Shown here piece after piece: positions 12,656-24,400 of a DNA stretch of 64,000 nt. A program made the translations under genes and the position numbers. Position 1 is the first letter of the stretch. Each line of letters opens with the position of its first letter. The stretch comes from Apteryx mantelli (Eukaryota; Chordata; Aves; Apterygiformes; Apterygidae). Location of the stretch: assembly GCF_036417845.1 (NCBI RefSeq), contig NC_089980.1:55922501-55986500 (forward strand), in the 5' to 3' direction. Under the pieces are notes generated by a model. It searched no databases. It was not told where the DNA came from and saw nothing but the letters and a program-made list of their open reading frames with translations.

Positions 12656-15600
12656 ATCTGAATGCTTAAACTACTCAAACTATAGTCCTGTTTTGGTACG
12701 CTATTGCCAAAGATCAGTTGGGGGTTAGGATGACTGCTTCATCCACAATCCTGTGGGAATACAAAAATGTGTGCAGCTCCCCTCCGTACCCCAAGGTATC
12801 CATCCTGTAAGGACAGAGAGTGCAGCTCCTTGAGAACATGCATTGACAGGTGGGTTGGAGAGGGTAAAACCACCTGAGGTTGAGCTGCGAGGCCACTCAT
12901 CTCGGCACTAGAAGCAGTTTGCTGCTTTCAGACCAGACCTCTAAGTTGACATTTAGACCCACGTGAAAGAACTGAAAACATGACCACAGGAAGTGGCTTC
13001 TGCTCCACAACACAAGAATTTTCCATGAGGCATAACTTTATTTGTGTCTCTTGCTGCCATTGAAAGACAGTCATCTTGTCAGCTTTTGTTGATTTTTTTT
13101 TTTTTTTTTTATTTCCCTAATTTTTGTTCTAACAGACCCCTGCTTTCCCTTCCATCAACGTTTAGCCTCAGATTTTGTTTCTGATGCTATTCCAATAGTA
13201 TTGGGCCCTTAATGGTCCTTTCATCCCCTGGGCACTTGCATCCCCTCTCTCTTGAGCTGGGGTGGGAGAAAATCATTTCAGTGAAACTAGCTGCTGCTGT
13301 GACGGCCTTAGCTATTGCCATCTCTGGTGTTAGCAGTGGGACAGGTTGGTCAATAGAAGGAAGACTTGAGGACAGAAAGTAGCACTGTTTTAATTTCTAC
13401 ATATGAGGTACTTAGGTCTTCCAAGATGCATAAATTCCTTTATATAAATTATTTTTTTTTCCCCTTGTATACTGGGGAAATACTGGTCTGTTGTATATAT
13501 TATTGTTTTTTGTTTGTTTGTTTTAAGCTGGGATTTTATCAATTCTGAAGTCTTAAAGCATCTTAACTTCAGGGTGGTAAATCTCTATTCGATAGCATTG
13601 CCAAGTGAGCTTAGAGAAATAAATCTGTATATTTTAATATAGGGAATGGCTGTCACTGTGAATAATCCTCAACACCATTTCATAGATTGTGAATGCAGAA
13701 TTTATCTAAGGAAAAATCTCCTACTCTTAATTTGCTCATGATTTTTAGGGGATTTTTTTTTTTTGAAGTGCTCAATTTCTGTTCTTATTTGGGGAGAAGG
13801 GGGAGGAAGTTGAGATATTTGGTAAGAGTTGTGCATATCCTTGCACTTGCCTTATTCTAGCAGAGCTATAATTACTCACGGCTTATGTTCTGCATCCTTT
13901 GGTAACACAGTATACTCTCTTAATGAAAATGCAGAGCTGCATCCTTCCTTGCCTATAAACTTGGGAAAATACCTAACACTGTCTAATGCTTTAGAAATTT
14001 CATATGGTAATCCATGAATTAGTTGTGTAGTCAGCTGCCCACTTGTTCAAAGCAAATTTGTTTTATAAATAATCAGTTGCTGAGTTAACATTTGCACTTT
14101 GAGAAGTATCTAAGTACTAAATAATAGGTGTGCAAGAATTGCTAGATCTAAAGTTCAAAGGGACATGTGCATGTGCAGTAATGTAGAGTTTGGGATCAGA
14201 CACTTCTAATGAAAATGTGATGCAGTTAGGACTTGTTCTAGACTTAAAGTTCAATAGTGTCTACTAACTTATTCAAGAAAGACCAGGTAATGAAGTAGAA
14301 CTGGAACAACATCTTGTCACAAAATCTGTAATGACGTTTAAAAGTAACTATTACTAGCTTGTAGTAAAAGCTAGCATTTGAAACTGTCCTCCATACTTTT
14401 TCAAAACTAGTCAAGCCCTTAATGGCAACACAGAAACTCTAACTTCAAATGTAATTTTTTTGCAGTATTTGGGGGTTTTTTTGTTTGTTTGTTTATTTTT
14501 TTTCTTCCCTCCCTCTGTCCTCCCCCAGCCCCCCCAGCAAAATACTAGACATGATGTTGTTCCTTTCTGACACTTGCTATGGTGCTGTTTTCCTGAATAC
14601 AGTAGTGTTTATGTGTTCCTCAGGGTGGCATAAAAGCTTACCTTTCTTAGTCTAAACGGTCTCAAACTAGTTGGCAATCAAGCGTAGTGAAGTGGTAGTA
14701 TATAAAATGAACGTGCTTCTTGAAGTACTAGCCACTTTGGGGTGACTTTTGCAAGATCTATCTCATGCTTTAGCTGTGGTCACTTACTTCCTTGACCCAG
14801 TGTCATTTCTAAGAAATGAGTACAGCTATCCTCATTGCAAGCAAAAAACCCCACACCTCTGGAATAAGTGTAGAACTGGTCCTGCTGGAGTTGTTGCCTC
14901 TTATTTCAGAGGGGCATTAGAATTGTAAAATCTACTTGTTTATATATACCCATTATATCCATTTCTTTATCTTGAAATTAGATGGAGTTGTAACACATAG
15001 CCCACTATTTCAAAGTCCATCATTGAAGACCACCTATTCAACTACACTGTAAAGCTTTTTTGCTTAATTGTATCATGTACAACACTTATAGCCTTCAAAA
15101 TACATCCACATCTATTCTAATGTTTTTGAGCTGTGCCATGCACTGCTATCTTGAATGGCACTATATAACTCAAATATACTTTCCCTCCAACTGACTAGTT
15201 TACAGCAGGTCTAGGACTCTTGCATTCACTTGCAGTTTTTATTTATATATATGTATATATATATTCATATATATTCACTTGCAGTTTTTTAAATGTACAA
15301 ATACAATAATATATATATATGTAGCTAGAAAGGTAGATGTTTATGGAAAAAATAAGTCAATTTTGCTGTGGCATCTGCTGTTTGGGAGCTGTCTGGTCAT
15401 TGGCAAAGGTGTTATCTATGTGCATGCAGATCAGAAGTTGGAACTGTTTCTTTGTGAAGGTATTTGAAATATTATTTTTCTTTAAATCTGAACAGAGTCA
15501 GATGGAGTTCAGTGTTGCATCTCTGTCCATACAAGAACAAAGTGGTACCCAGTTGCAAAATGAACAGAGGCAGGCAGTTAAAGCAGCACCTGGTGTCCAA

Positions 15601-18018
15601 GTTCCTAAATCTTCTCAGGCTAATAAGACCCCTGGCTCTGATGGGCTAATAGCATCCAGAAAGGAAGAGGAGTCCTCCTTCTGGAAGATAAATGCAGAGC
15701 GCTCGAAGTTTGAAGGAGACAAATCTGAGTTCCAGTCACTGACCCCCAGCCAGATCAAGTCCATGGAAAAAGGAGAGAAATCCCTTCCCTCTTTCTACAG
15801 ACAAGAGGCTACTCCAAAGGAGATAGCAAAAGCAGAGAAGCCCAGCATAACTAAACCAGAGAAGTCTGTCACCCCTAGTCTACCTTCTGCATCTCTAGAA
15901 TGGGAAAAACCTCGACCCAGTCAACTCCCTTCTAGTTCTTTAGATGACTTCTTTCTTCCTGACCCACCACGGGACCTGGCACCTGCTAGGACAACCAGTG
16001 AAGATACTGATGGTATTATACTTACAGATCCACAAATTCCTGGACAGGTAAGGACTGCTAAATCCACTATTCTTTAAATTTAAGAGCATAAAGCACATTG
16101 AAATCTGAAAAGGTCGCTCTGGAAGATTGGGGATTCCCTAAAGCATTAAGTCATAGCTAAGCTTGCTGGCTTTTTGCCCTGCAGATTTAGAGGAGTCTAT
16201 TTAATCAACATGTTAACTCCCATTGTCTCTTTCTATCAAGTATTTTTTCAGTATAGTAATGTTTGTAGGATAATGGCATCATTTAAATATAATGCCAGAA
16301 ACACTGATTGGGCATCCAGTGTCTTGTTGACAGCAAGCTACCTAACAGTTTAGGGTAGAGAGCTTACCATATCAAATAAGAATTAAAGACTTTTTCTCAT
16401 GAAATAGCAAAACACTTTTTGCAAAAAGCTTAACTTGAAAGTAGATAAACTAGAATCTAGGATACCTCTTTAGGCATAGTCAGCCTAGCAGTAAATTGTA
16501 AACTAATTTCTCAGCTCTTTAAAGCAGGAGCCCAACAGCCACTTTCAGTGCTTTCTCCCAAGCAACTGGCTTGCTTTCAGATATGTTTTCTTTTAAAGTC
16601 CAAAATGGAAATGGAATGAGCTTCCAGAATTAGCCTTCTCATTTTTTTTATAAACAGCAACAACAATAAAAAATAACCTTAAACAGCTCAATAGCCAACT
16701 GGAGCTATTCCAAATGCAGATGCTGATCTGTGAGAAGAAGGGAACAGCAGGATATGACATGGTGAGGGAAAGAAAAGGAAGAGATATGAAGTCTAAACTC
16801 TGAAGTAGAGAAGTAGTTCTCTAAACAAAAGTTTTGCAGTTCTATTTGGAATCTGTGGCATTACACTCTGGCATAAGCCTGACTTATTACTGTACGCCTT
16901 AAGCATGTCACATAATGGTGCCATGATTTTTTTGTTTTAAACTCTCTTATTTTCACATCAGTGATTGTTTAAATTCCAAACCATATCGTGTACGGTCAGA
17001 AAGATGCAGTCTGAGGTTAAACGCTTGACAGTGATGTAAATGCCAACACTTACTAGTGAATATTACTTAAGCCATTTCAGTATTTGGAGCCCTAGGTTTA
17101 CTTTTTTTTTTTTTTTTTTTTAAGCTAAGAAATTAAGCTTCTTTAACAGTATTGTGGCAAATTATGCCTGCAGTAGTTATTTAATTTGTAGTTAAAGGTA
17201 TTGGCACGATTACATACAAATGAATCGTTTGTTGCAGTTTTAATTTTGGTGTGAACATTTTCTAGCTAATTGAAATAGTTTGAAAAGCCTGTGGGGGGTT
17301 TGTTTGTTTGTTTTTTGTTTTTGTTTTTTTCCCTCCATGCAGAAACAGTCCTCCTATATCAAAATGTAAACAGAGAAGGTAGTATGAGAGAATTTGCCTC
17401 CTTTTCTGGGAAGAGAATCCAGAGACCCAGGCCTCTCCTCTGAAGAGTGTTCCTGAACATTAAGATCACCTTAAATCTCATAGCTAAAAGTGAAGTGCTG
17501 CAGGAATAAGTATGTTCTTGATAGCCAAGTAAATAACTTGTCAACAAAGTTTAAGAGATGTAATTTTTTGAAAACAACCAACTGTCATTGTAACAGGCAG
17601 TCTGTTTGAATTAGTGATGCTTACATTCTCTATTTTTTCCCCTCTCTGCAATTCCCACTAAAAGTGGATCTTTATGGGTTATTCCAAGGGAATAAAGAAC
17701 CTTTTGCCTGCAAACCACCACAAGAATTTTATTCTTAACTGGAATTGCCTTTTTTTTTTTTCTTCTTGTTATGAGCATTTCCTGATGTCTAGTATTTTTT
17801 GGTGTAGCTCCTTAGGTGTCCTAGAGCAAGGTGAAGAACTTGAAATATTGGCAGACAACATTTTAAGCTTTTTTTTGTAGATAGGCAATCATGTACTGAG
17901 TTTGTAATACCATAATTAACAATCACGCCTTCAATATATATATATTTTTTTTCTCTTGCAGAGTAATACAGGCAATGTTATCTTGAAGACTGGCTTTGAT
18001 TTTCTAGACAACTGGTAG
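5996..18018 (+). CDS. C1orf198: C1orf198 orthologue, coding exons 2-4 (5' end outside window)
   Basis: Joined coding sequence of 5996-6046, 15496-16047 and 17962-18018: 660 nt, 219 codons plus TAG, all junctions phase 0 with GT-AG borders. The product is a soluble-looking, hydrophilic, Ser/Pro/Lys-rich protein of unknown function. Recognition rests on blocks I recall from human C1orf198: [14 protein letters not shown] in exon 2, [20 protein letters not shown] and [18 protein letters not shown] in exon 3, and [11 protein letters not shown] at the C-terminus. The stretch between these blocks is divergent, low-complexity and probably disordered. No membrane segment, signal peptide or catalytic motif is visible. 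The conserved N-terminal part of the family (DUF4706-type, from memory) is encoded by exon 1, which must lie left of the window. The gene converges on CAPN9, as it does in human. Confidence 0.93.
6468..6500. repeat. C-rich then T homopolymer (G-rich on minus strand)
   Basis: Runs of 8, 6 and 4 C separated by single A, followed directly by about 13 T. On the minus strand the three long G runs could support a G-quadruplex. The region is also prone to slippage. Confidence 0.8.
10578..10617. repeat. A11G11 homopurine tract
   Basis: Eleven A followed immediately by eleven G, then mixed A/G to 10617. The 40-base pure purine strand is low-complexity and a candidate for non-B DNA. Confidence 0.85.
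10827..10910. repeat. AT-rich palindromic tract
   Basis: Almost pure A/T with mirrored TATATA, TTTATATA and ATACATA segments on both sides, able to fold into hairpins or a cruciform. No flanking gene or mobile-element ends were seen. Confidence 0.7.
11630..11660. repeat. (GT)n-(AT)n microsatellite
   Basis: A compound dinucleotide tract, GTGTGTGTGT followed by a run of TA units, inside C1orf198 intron 2. Confidence 0.85.
12624..12651. repeat. T28 homopolymer
   Basis: Twenty-eight consecutive T, the longest single-base run in the window. It lies in C1orf198 intron 2. No LINE or SINE body is recognisable next to it, so it is not shown to be a retrotransposon tail. Confidence 0.9.
15224..15290. 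repeat. Short direct repeat flanking AT microsatellite
   Basis: ATTCACTTGCAGTTTTT occurs at about 15224-15240 and again at about 15273-15289, with TATATA-rich sequence between. The unit contains CTTGCAG, which resembles a splice acceptor, about 210 bp upstream of the true exon 3 acceptor. Confidence 0.75.
15496..16047 (+). CDS. C1orf198: C1orf198 exon 3 (main coding exon)
   Basis: A 552-nt, 184-codon, phase 0/0 exon between acceptor AACAG and donor GTAAGG. It starts [15 protein letters not shown] and ends DPQIPGQ. Two conserved islands, [17 protein letters not shown] and [15 protein letters not shown], sit in an otherwise variable region rich in Pro, Ser, Lys and Glu that is probably disordered. 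The open frame also runs upstream into the intron and past the donor to a stop at 16075-16077. Those flanks do not resemble the family and are intron read-through. Confidence 0.95.
16048..17961 (+). other. C1orf198: C1orf198 intron 3
   Basis: A 1.9-kb intron from donor GTAAGG to acceptor TCTTGCAG. It contains a T20 run at 17102-17121 and other T-rich tracts. No coding signal was recognised. Confidence 0.9.
17962..18018 (+). CDS. C1orf198: C1orf198 exon 4, terminal coding exon
   Basis: 57 nt: 18 codons plus TAG at 18016-18018. It encodes [18 protein letters not shown]. The ending [11 protein letters not shown] is the most diagnostic segment of the family and fixes the reading frame and 3' end of the gene. 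Confidence 0.96.
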   Translation, partial: SNTGNVILKTGFDFLDNW

Positions 18019-18405
18019 AAGATGCTTCAAAATAGTTCAAACTAATTTTGGGGAAGGAGTGGAGCATTTTCTCCTTGTATGTTAATTTACTAGCATCTGT
18101 GTCTTTTTCTAGAAGTAACTTTCAAAATCTTAAATGTTGCCTTTGTATAAACTTTTGTAATACCAGATGCGTTTTTGGTTTTTAAACAGTGATAGAAGTG
18201 TGGTCTCATTTGGATTTTTTTAAATATCTGTTAAAATTTTTTTGTAGTTATTGTATTGAGAAGATGGAGGAAGTTACCATGTATATGTTAAACAGATGAG
18301 ACTCCACATCCTTGAAATGGAACCTACAGAAACAAGTCGCTATTTTCAATTGAAATCTTGCTAGCTTGGCTTGTAAGTAATAGCACAGAACACACAATGG
18401 TTCCA

Positions 18406-18411
18406 AATAAA
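18406..18411 (+). terminator. C1orf198: Proximal polyadenylation signal AATAAA
   Basis: Canonical hexamer in CCAAATAAACAAG, about 390 nt after the C1orf198 stop. It would give the short 3' UTR. Confidence 0.5.
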
Positions 18412-20097
18412 CAAGTAATTCTGTACTTCAAATAACTAGCAAAAAAGGTGTGAAAAATCAGCATACGGAAGAGTTGAAATAATTTCTGTATTTCATTTAG
18501 TTTGAGTGTAACTTTTGTACCACTTATTTGCAAACATTTCTCTTTTGAAGAGGACAAAGGCATTGCCAAAATGACAGATCCAAAGAAACACTGTGTTTGT
18601 ACCCTACATATCTCCTAAAATAGCCAGAAGGGTGTAGGAAAGAGACCTGGCGGGGGAGGAAAAGTGTTTCTGGTCTTTGGATTAAAGATTGAAGAGGAAA
18701 AAAAAAAGAGGGGGGGTGTGGAGGAAAACTCTAATGGATGAGAGAAACTGTCTTCAGGGAACATAAGCCTAAAGATTTCACTGCCTCCTTGCTAGAACAT
18801 AACTTTTAGTAACAGTAGTGCTGGAAGTGCAGCACTGCCAATTGCTGGAGCGTAGATTACCTTTGTTTCAGGAAAACACTATGTTCATGGCGGGTGGTAG
18901 CAGTATAAGGCTTCTTTGTTTTTTAAGCAGCTTATCGACTCAAGGACTCATCAACTTTGGTGCTTTTTCTCCTTGTGGGTACATTCTCTTCAGCATTCAG
19001 GGCGTGGGTTACATTTGTTCCCGAGATGCAAAGTAGCATCTCTGGGTGGCCCTCAGCAGGCTTGCCTCCAGTTCTACTTTTGAATGAACCTTGCTTGGTG
19101 TTTTAAATGTAGAGAACAAGACTGGATGTCGTTTGGATCTGCTTCTCTGAAGTGCAGCATGATTTACACACTGACTCTCACTGTGTTTACCTCACCTTGA
19201 AGCCTTAATTCCCCCTACGCACAACCAGTGAATGGTCTGCTGCAATGCCAAAGGTTTGACCTTTCCCTTTACCTCAGCAATCATCCCATAGCATTGGTTT
19301 GAGGTAGAGGGCAAAACCTAGGGCTCTAAATGGGTCTAATGGGTTCAAGCCAAAGCTATAAGAAAGTCACTTTCTACTAGACCATAATTGTGCCAGGCTT
19401 CACGTGCATTAGCATTTGACATTTGGTTAACTGCCAATGGCAGTTAAATGTGCAGAATTGGATGCTGCAGGACTTTCTTCTGCATAATGCAAGCCTGTTG
19501 CAGGAAGAGTTTTTAAAGTCCCGGAAAAGTCTTGCCTCAAATTGGTGTACTGCTTGCTTTGAACAAGCGTTGTATGCTGATAGAGCACTATATCTTATTT
19601 CTTGATCAAGGAAAAAGCTATAAGCTGTCAGGAGAAAAACCAACAACAACAACAACAAAAAACCAAAAAACAACCCACACCTCCAGTTTTTCTAGTAAGT
19701 GTTTTCTTAAAAGGTTTCTTAGCTAAAGAGGGAAAGCCACAGAGTATAGGTCATTGCATAGCCTTATTTATAGAATTCTAAGAGCTTCTTTACATCCTTG
19801 CTGGGATGTACAAACTACTGTAATTCATGGATATTGTCTCTGCATTCAGCAGTTCAGAAAATACTTCTGTTTTTATTGGCCTAAACTTTTCTGCTGTTTT
19901 TTTTCCTAGCTGACCTTTTTAGGATTTGTTACAGGCATCCAGCATTAATATAGCTTAAAGCAGCTTTAGCACAAATTCTTTAGGTGTATAATTAGTACTG
20001 ACTTGCACCTTCTTTTCAAAGTTGACAAATGCTAACCCTGGGTTTTACAGTTACCAATGAATCTAAGTTTCTATACATTCAGCTATTGAGAAGTTTT

Positions 20098-20175
20098 AAA
20101 TCCAACCTAAAGATATGCATTCTAACCTTACTTTGGTATTTGTAGCTCTTAAAGCAAAATCTCTTACTGTTGAGG
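20098..20175. repeat. Local direct duplication, copy 1
   Basis: About 75 bp beginning TCCAACCTAAAGATATGCAT and containing GCTCTTAAAGCAAAATCTC. It recurs in the same orientation about 1.23 kb downstream with a handful of substitutions. This copy lies in the C1orf198 3' UTR. Confidence 0.8.
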
Positions 20176-20434
20176 AGTGTTCTTTTAAATCTCTGCTAAA
20201 CACATTAAAGCTTCTTAAAGAAGAACCTGGGCTGTCTGTCTCTTCCATTGGCTAACTCTACCCTAATACACATTGGGACCAGATGGTAGAACATGCTGCA
20301 GAACTTTTTACTTATCCTCGTAGGTTTTTCCTGTGCTTTGACAAAAGTTGATGCTCCTCCTTCTTTCATATGTTTTTATTAAACATTCTTACAGAACAAT
20401 TGTACTTGGTCACATTTTATATTACAAATGTTTT

Positions 20435-20440
20435 AATAAA
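20435..20440 (+). terminator. C1orf198: Distal polyadenylation signal AATAAA
   Basis: TTTTAATAAAGTCAC, followed about 30-50 nt later by a T/G-rich tract (TGTCCTGTTTTTGTTTATTG). That is the arrangement of a functional cleavage/polyadenylation site. It best marks the end of the long C1orf198 mRNA. Confidence 0.6.
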
Positions 20441-20790
20441 GTCACTTTAAATAGAACATGCAAGGCTTTTGTCCTGTTTTTGTTTATTGTCCCTTACACT
20501 CTGCTTTCCTCACTACCGTTGCAGTTGTTTGGTGCATCTTAAATTTGCCAGAGAGGCAGTCAAGACTGATCTGCTCTAGAACTAGGAACTAAATTTTTTT
20601 CAGATCAGGAAAAAGAAAAATCAATTCTCTACACTGCAACTGTTTTTCAAACTCTTACATGAGAGTGTTTGGGCAAGTATCTTTGCTATATTGTTTTATC
20701 TAACAGCTTGGGACAGGACAAGATTTTGAACTTTATGAAGACTATATTACCTATTTTTACTTCACTGTAGCGGACATAAACCTAACTATC

Positions 20791-20830
20791 ACCCTCCCTT
20801 CCCTCTCCCTCTTCTCTTCCCTTCCCCCCC
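20791..20830. repeat. Polypyrimidine tract
   Basis: About 40 nearly pure C/T bases (CCCTCCCTTCCCTCTCCCTC and onward) ending in a C7 run. It is a candidate for triplex (H-DNA) formation, just downstream of the C1orf198 poly(A) site. Confidence 0.75.
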
Positions 20831-21329
20831 GATAATCTAAAGCAGAATCTGGAATAATATTGCAGGGGCAATGTGAAAACTATACTTAGTACAAATGAAC
20901 AGAACTAGCAACAACAGAAATTCGCACACAGTTTTGCTGTCAGTTGATGGTTATATACATATTTTAAAAGCATGTCATGGAAAGGAAGATGCTATTAGAG
21001 CTGCTAGGTAGTCTCACTTTCTGCCTTTTGTTTGATACTCTGAGAACTTGCTGCATAAGAGAATCAAAGATGCAGCTACAGGAGTAGTTCTTGTACTACA
21101 TGCCTGCATCCATCTTTTCCAGAAATGTATTTTGAAAAACGAATCAATTTGTTTTATATTTGAGCTGAATTTCTATCAACAACTAAAATGTGTTTTAGGA
21201 AGAATCTAGTTTGGAGAAACTTGACAGCTTTCTAATAAGTGATATTCCAACTGTGGTTAGGATCTTGTCCTACATATAGTTTGCTTCAGTCTTGTTTAAG
21301 CTCTGTCTGAATTTTTAAAAGCCATCTTT

Positions 21330-21403
21330 AATCCAACCTAAAGATGTGCATTTTAATCTTATTCTGATATTTGTAACTCTTAAAGCAAAAATCTCGCAGT
21401 TGG
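21330..21403. repeat. Local direct duplication, copy 2
   Basis: TCCAACCTAAAGATGTGCAT through ACTCTTAAAGCAAAAATCTC, the diverged partner of the block at 20098-20175. It lies beyond the distal poly(A) signal. Similarity fades on both sides, so either only this core was duplicated or only it is still recognisable. Confidence 0.8.
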
Positions 21404-24400
21404 CCTACGCAATTAGAGACAGCAGGTCTGGTAACTGAGTAGAGACTTCTAAATGTGGTGTAGAAAAGTTCCTTTGGCTGTCTGCCTAAGGATGCTGGTC
21501 AATTTATTTATTGGTGACTTCTGTCATAGTTGCTGAGGATCAGTCAGGAAGGCAGACAGTATAGAGCTGTCCTTGAGGTCACTTTTGTGGATACTGTAGC
21601 AACATCCAGCAGGCAGAGTCTAGTTCATTGCACAGCAGCAGCATCCTGCAAAGAACCTAGAAGTCATGTGCCTAAGATGCAAAACATGACTTTGTAGGTG
21701 TTATTCACAGACTGTCCCCTGAACTTTGCTGTCCAGGTTTGCCCATGACCCACTTGAAACAGTATGTTACTGTTACAGTGTAAACCCGGCAGAATCGAGA
21801 AGGAATTATGACTGCATATCTGAGGAAAAACCCATAACTTGTGAGTTAGTCTGATGCTAATGAAAGCCTTTACAGAGCAGAAAAGCCAGGCATGCCTGAT
21901 TCTGCTCAACAGGACATTTCCTGCAGACAGGAATAGAAGATTTCTGCTGTTGTCCCTTTACATTACAAGTACATCTCAACACATATTAGAACCAAGTAGT
22001 TCACAAGGAGGCTCTACATCTTGACAGCACCCTCTAGAGGCGGTGACTGAGGTGGGAACTGTTCACAAGGTCTATTTGCAACCTTGAACCAGTAGCTCCC
22101 CAGTGCTGTGGAACAGCATCCAAAGGACACAGAGCTGAGGCCAAAATTATTCCATCCTAATGGAGCAGAGAAGGAAATCTCATGGTCAGCTCATCCCTGT
22201 CCTTCAGCAGACCCTCTGTCCCCAAGAGTCTAGTCATCTATCTGGGTATTGGAGAAACCAAGGCCTGTAGAGCCAGTCCAAGTAAAACAGAGCTTTAATG
22301 CCTTCAGGATGAGGACAAAATAACACAGTTATTCCCAGTGCAGAGCAGCTTCCCCAGGCAGTCTTCCCCAGCACTTGGGTGCATGTCCTTTTTCTGCCTC
22401 CTGGCTAATTACACAAGTTGGCTGACCGTGCTGTAAGATTAGGATGTGGCCCTGGGCCCTTCACCCACAGCACTGTCTGTGATAAGGGACAGCTCTAGCC
22501 TGAGCCTTGCGACAGCATGGCCAGGGCCCAGGACCTGTAAGGAGCCACAGGGATGCTCAGATCCCCACTCTACTCCAGGGTACGAAGCACCTTTTTCTGA
22601 GGGCTTTGCTCCTTCCCATGCTCCTCCCTGCTGTTTGAAGCTAAGATGCCAAAGGACAGGCCACAGTTCATCCTGCTCCTCACTGGCAGCTTCATTTTCT
22701 TGCTAGGACAAAGCTCATGCATTCAGCAGGGTAAGGGTACCTGTTCATAGGACATCAGGCTGTAACGGTAGACAACCCGTTTGCCCATTTGCCCTCAGAC
22801 AGGCTTGGCAGAAGCCTTGCAGCCACGTGTCTCCACTCACAGCACATTACTTCTAAAGCTCTTCTTTTTTCTTTAAGCAGCACTCTGGATTTTACTCCAA
22901 ATGTCTTGTGGGGTAAGAGATTTCATTAAGTAACCTCTAAATCACAGCAGTTATCAGCTCTGCTGCCTAATGGCTGTGAAACTTGGACTGTATTTTGGAA
23001 CAAAGATACATGGAAAAATACACTTGGCAGGTCAGTATTTTACTGGGATGCCAACAAGTCAAAAACACATGTAGCTGCTCTGAAAATAACACACTGCAAT
23101 TTTCCTGTAATGTTTATCTGAAAAGGAATGAACAAATGAAAAAAAAGGGGGTGAGGGAGAAAAGTTTTCTCTCTTTTTTGGGTAGTTCCAAACAATTTCA
23201 GTAACTGATCAGAGGGTTATAGGAGGGCCTGACCTCAGCCTTAACTTCCCTTCTTACCAAAAAGTGGCAAGAGTGCCAGTGACCCTGAAGTTAAGCTGGC
23301 TGTTCTTCTCCTGGGTTGGTTTTCTGAAGTCAAATGATCAGAATGAAGGAAACTTTTGAAAATTTCCCATTTACAGCTAGATGCAAAGTATTTTATAGTG
23401 ATTGTTTCTGTTGCTGTAACATGCTGACTGCTATGAAAAGATGCTGTGGAGTACAACCTCCTAATGAAGATGAGAAGAAAGAAAGGTGAGAGAAACAGGA
23501 AAAAAGCTGGAAGGGGGTGGGGGGGAATTCACCAGATTGGGTTCTCTCTAACATGACATTTCCCAGCTACATGAGCTGAAATATTGGCTTCATTTATCTT
23601 GGTGGCAAAATTTATTTTGACTTGTAGGAAGCCTGGGCTTCATTACAGCTGTTTGTTGTTAAAGGGTTGACTGAGCATCTCACTGTCCTTGCCACATTTT
23701 TCAGAGTTTACATCTGCCAAAAAGCAAATGTCTGGTGCGTGCCTATGAATTTGTGTTCAAGAAACACTGCTCTGGACCATGCATTGCACTGAACCTTTTT
23801 GCTTTCATTTGCTTGTTTGGCAGCAGCTCAGTTCCTCCAGAGCAGAGAATGACTGCAAATACATGTGGCCAGTAATTGCAGCTTATTTTCCCTTCCCCAC
23901 CCTGGAGAAACTGAGCTGCTGCCAGTGAGTCAGGGCAGCCCCCACCAGTGTAACGTAAGTGCAGACAGCAACCAGAGCGTTTTGGAGGAAATGATCTGCT
24001 GTGGACCCAAGGGAAACTGCGGGGAACAGCTTCACAAATGCCTTTTAAACCCTCAGGAAATCCTCATGACCTGTAGTCTGAGGCACCCTGAGCTGGGTTC
24101 CAGAAATTGAGTCTGACCCAAGTCATAGCAAATGTTTGGAGAGGTGAGACTTTCTTGGCTCACTGCCCCGCCAAGGCAGGAATATTGCTTATTGTGTGCC
24201 CTCAGTTTTGTCCTCGCTGGCTCTCATCTCACCGAGAGAATGGATGTTCTGCCACTGAAAATCATTCAATGTCTCTCAGAAAGTCATTCAGAAAGATGTA
24301 AAGCTGCAAGACACTTTAATACCATAGCTGCCTATCAGATACTTGCCTTCCTTGAGGCACACCTGGCATATTACATTTCATGCAGATCCTGCCTGCATTT

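Larger units (their letters stand above)
6047..15495 (+). other. C1orf198: C1orf198 intron 2
   Basis: A 9.4-kb AT-rich intron between donor 6047 and acceptor AACAG (ends 15495). It holds many homopolymer runs (A at 9041-9058 and around 9600-9619, C at 8155-8167, T at 12624-12651, T at 13093-13110), an A11G11 purine tract at 10578-10599, AT-rich palindromic DNA at 10827-10910, a GT/AT microsatellite at 11630-11660, and a short duplicated segment around 15225-15290. No exon or transposon was recognised. Confidence 0.85.
18019..20460 (+). other. C1orf198: C1orf198 3' UTR (long form)
   Basis: AT-rich sequence after the TAG with no conserved ORF. Two canonical AATAAA hexamers suggest a short UTR of about 0.4 kb and a long one of about 2.4 kb. 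It also contains a CAA-rich microsatellite near 19640-19660 and the first copy of a duplicated block (20098-20175). The extent is inferred from the signals, not from transcripts. Confidence 0.6.

Noticed and set aside
15337..15495. Upstream extension of the C1orf198 exon 3 frame with an in-frame ATG
   Set aside because: The added residues are Cys/Phe-rich and unlike the family. A good acceptor sits at 15495, and phase 0 joins exon 2 exactly there.
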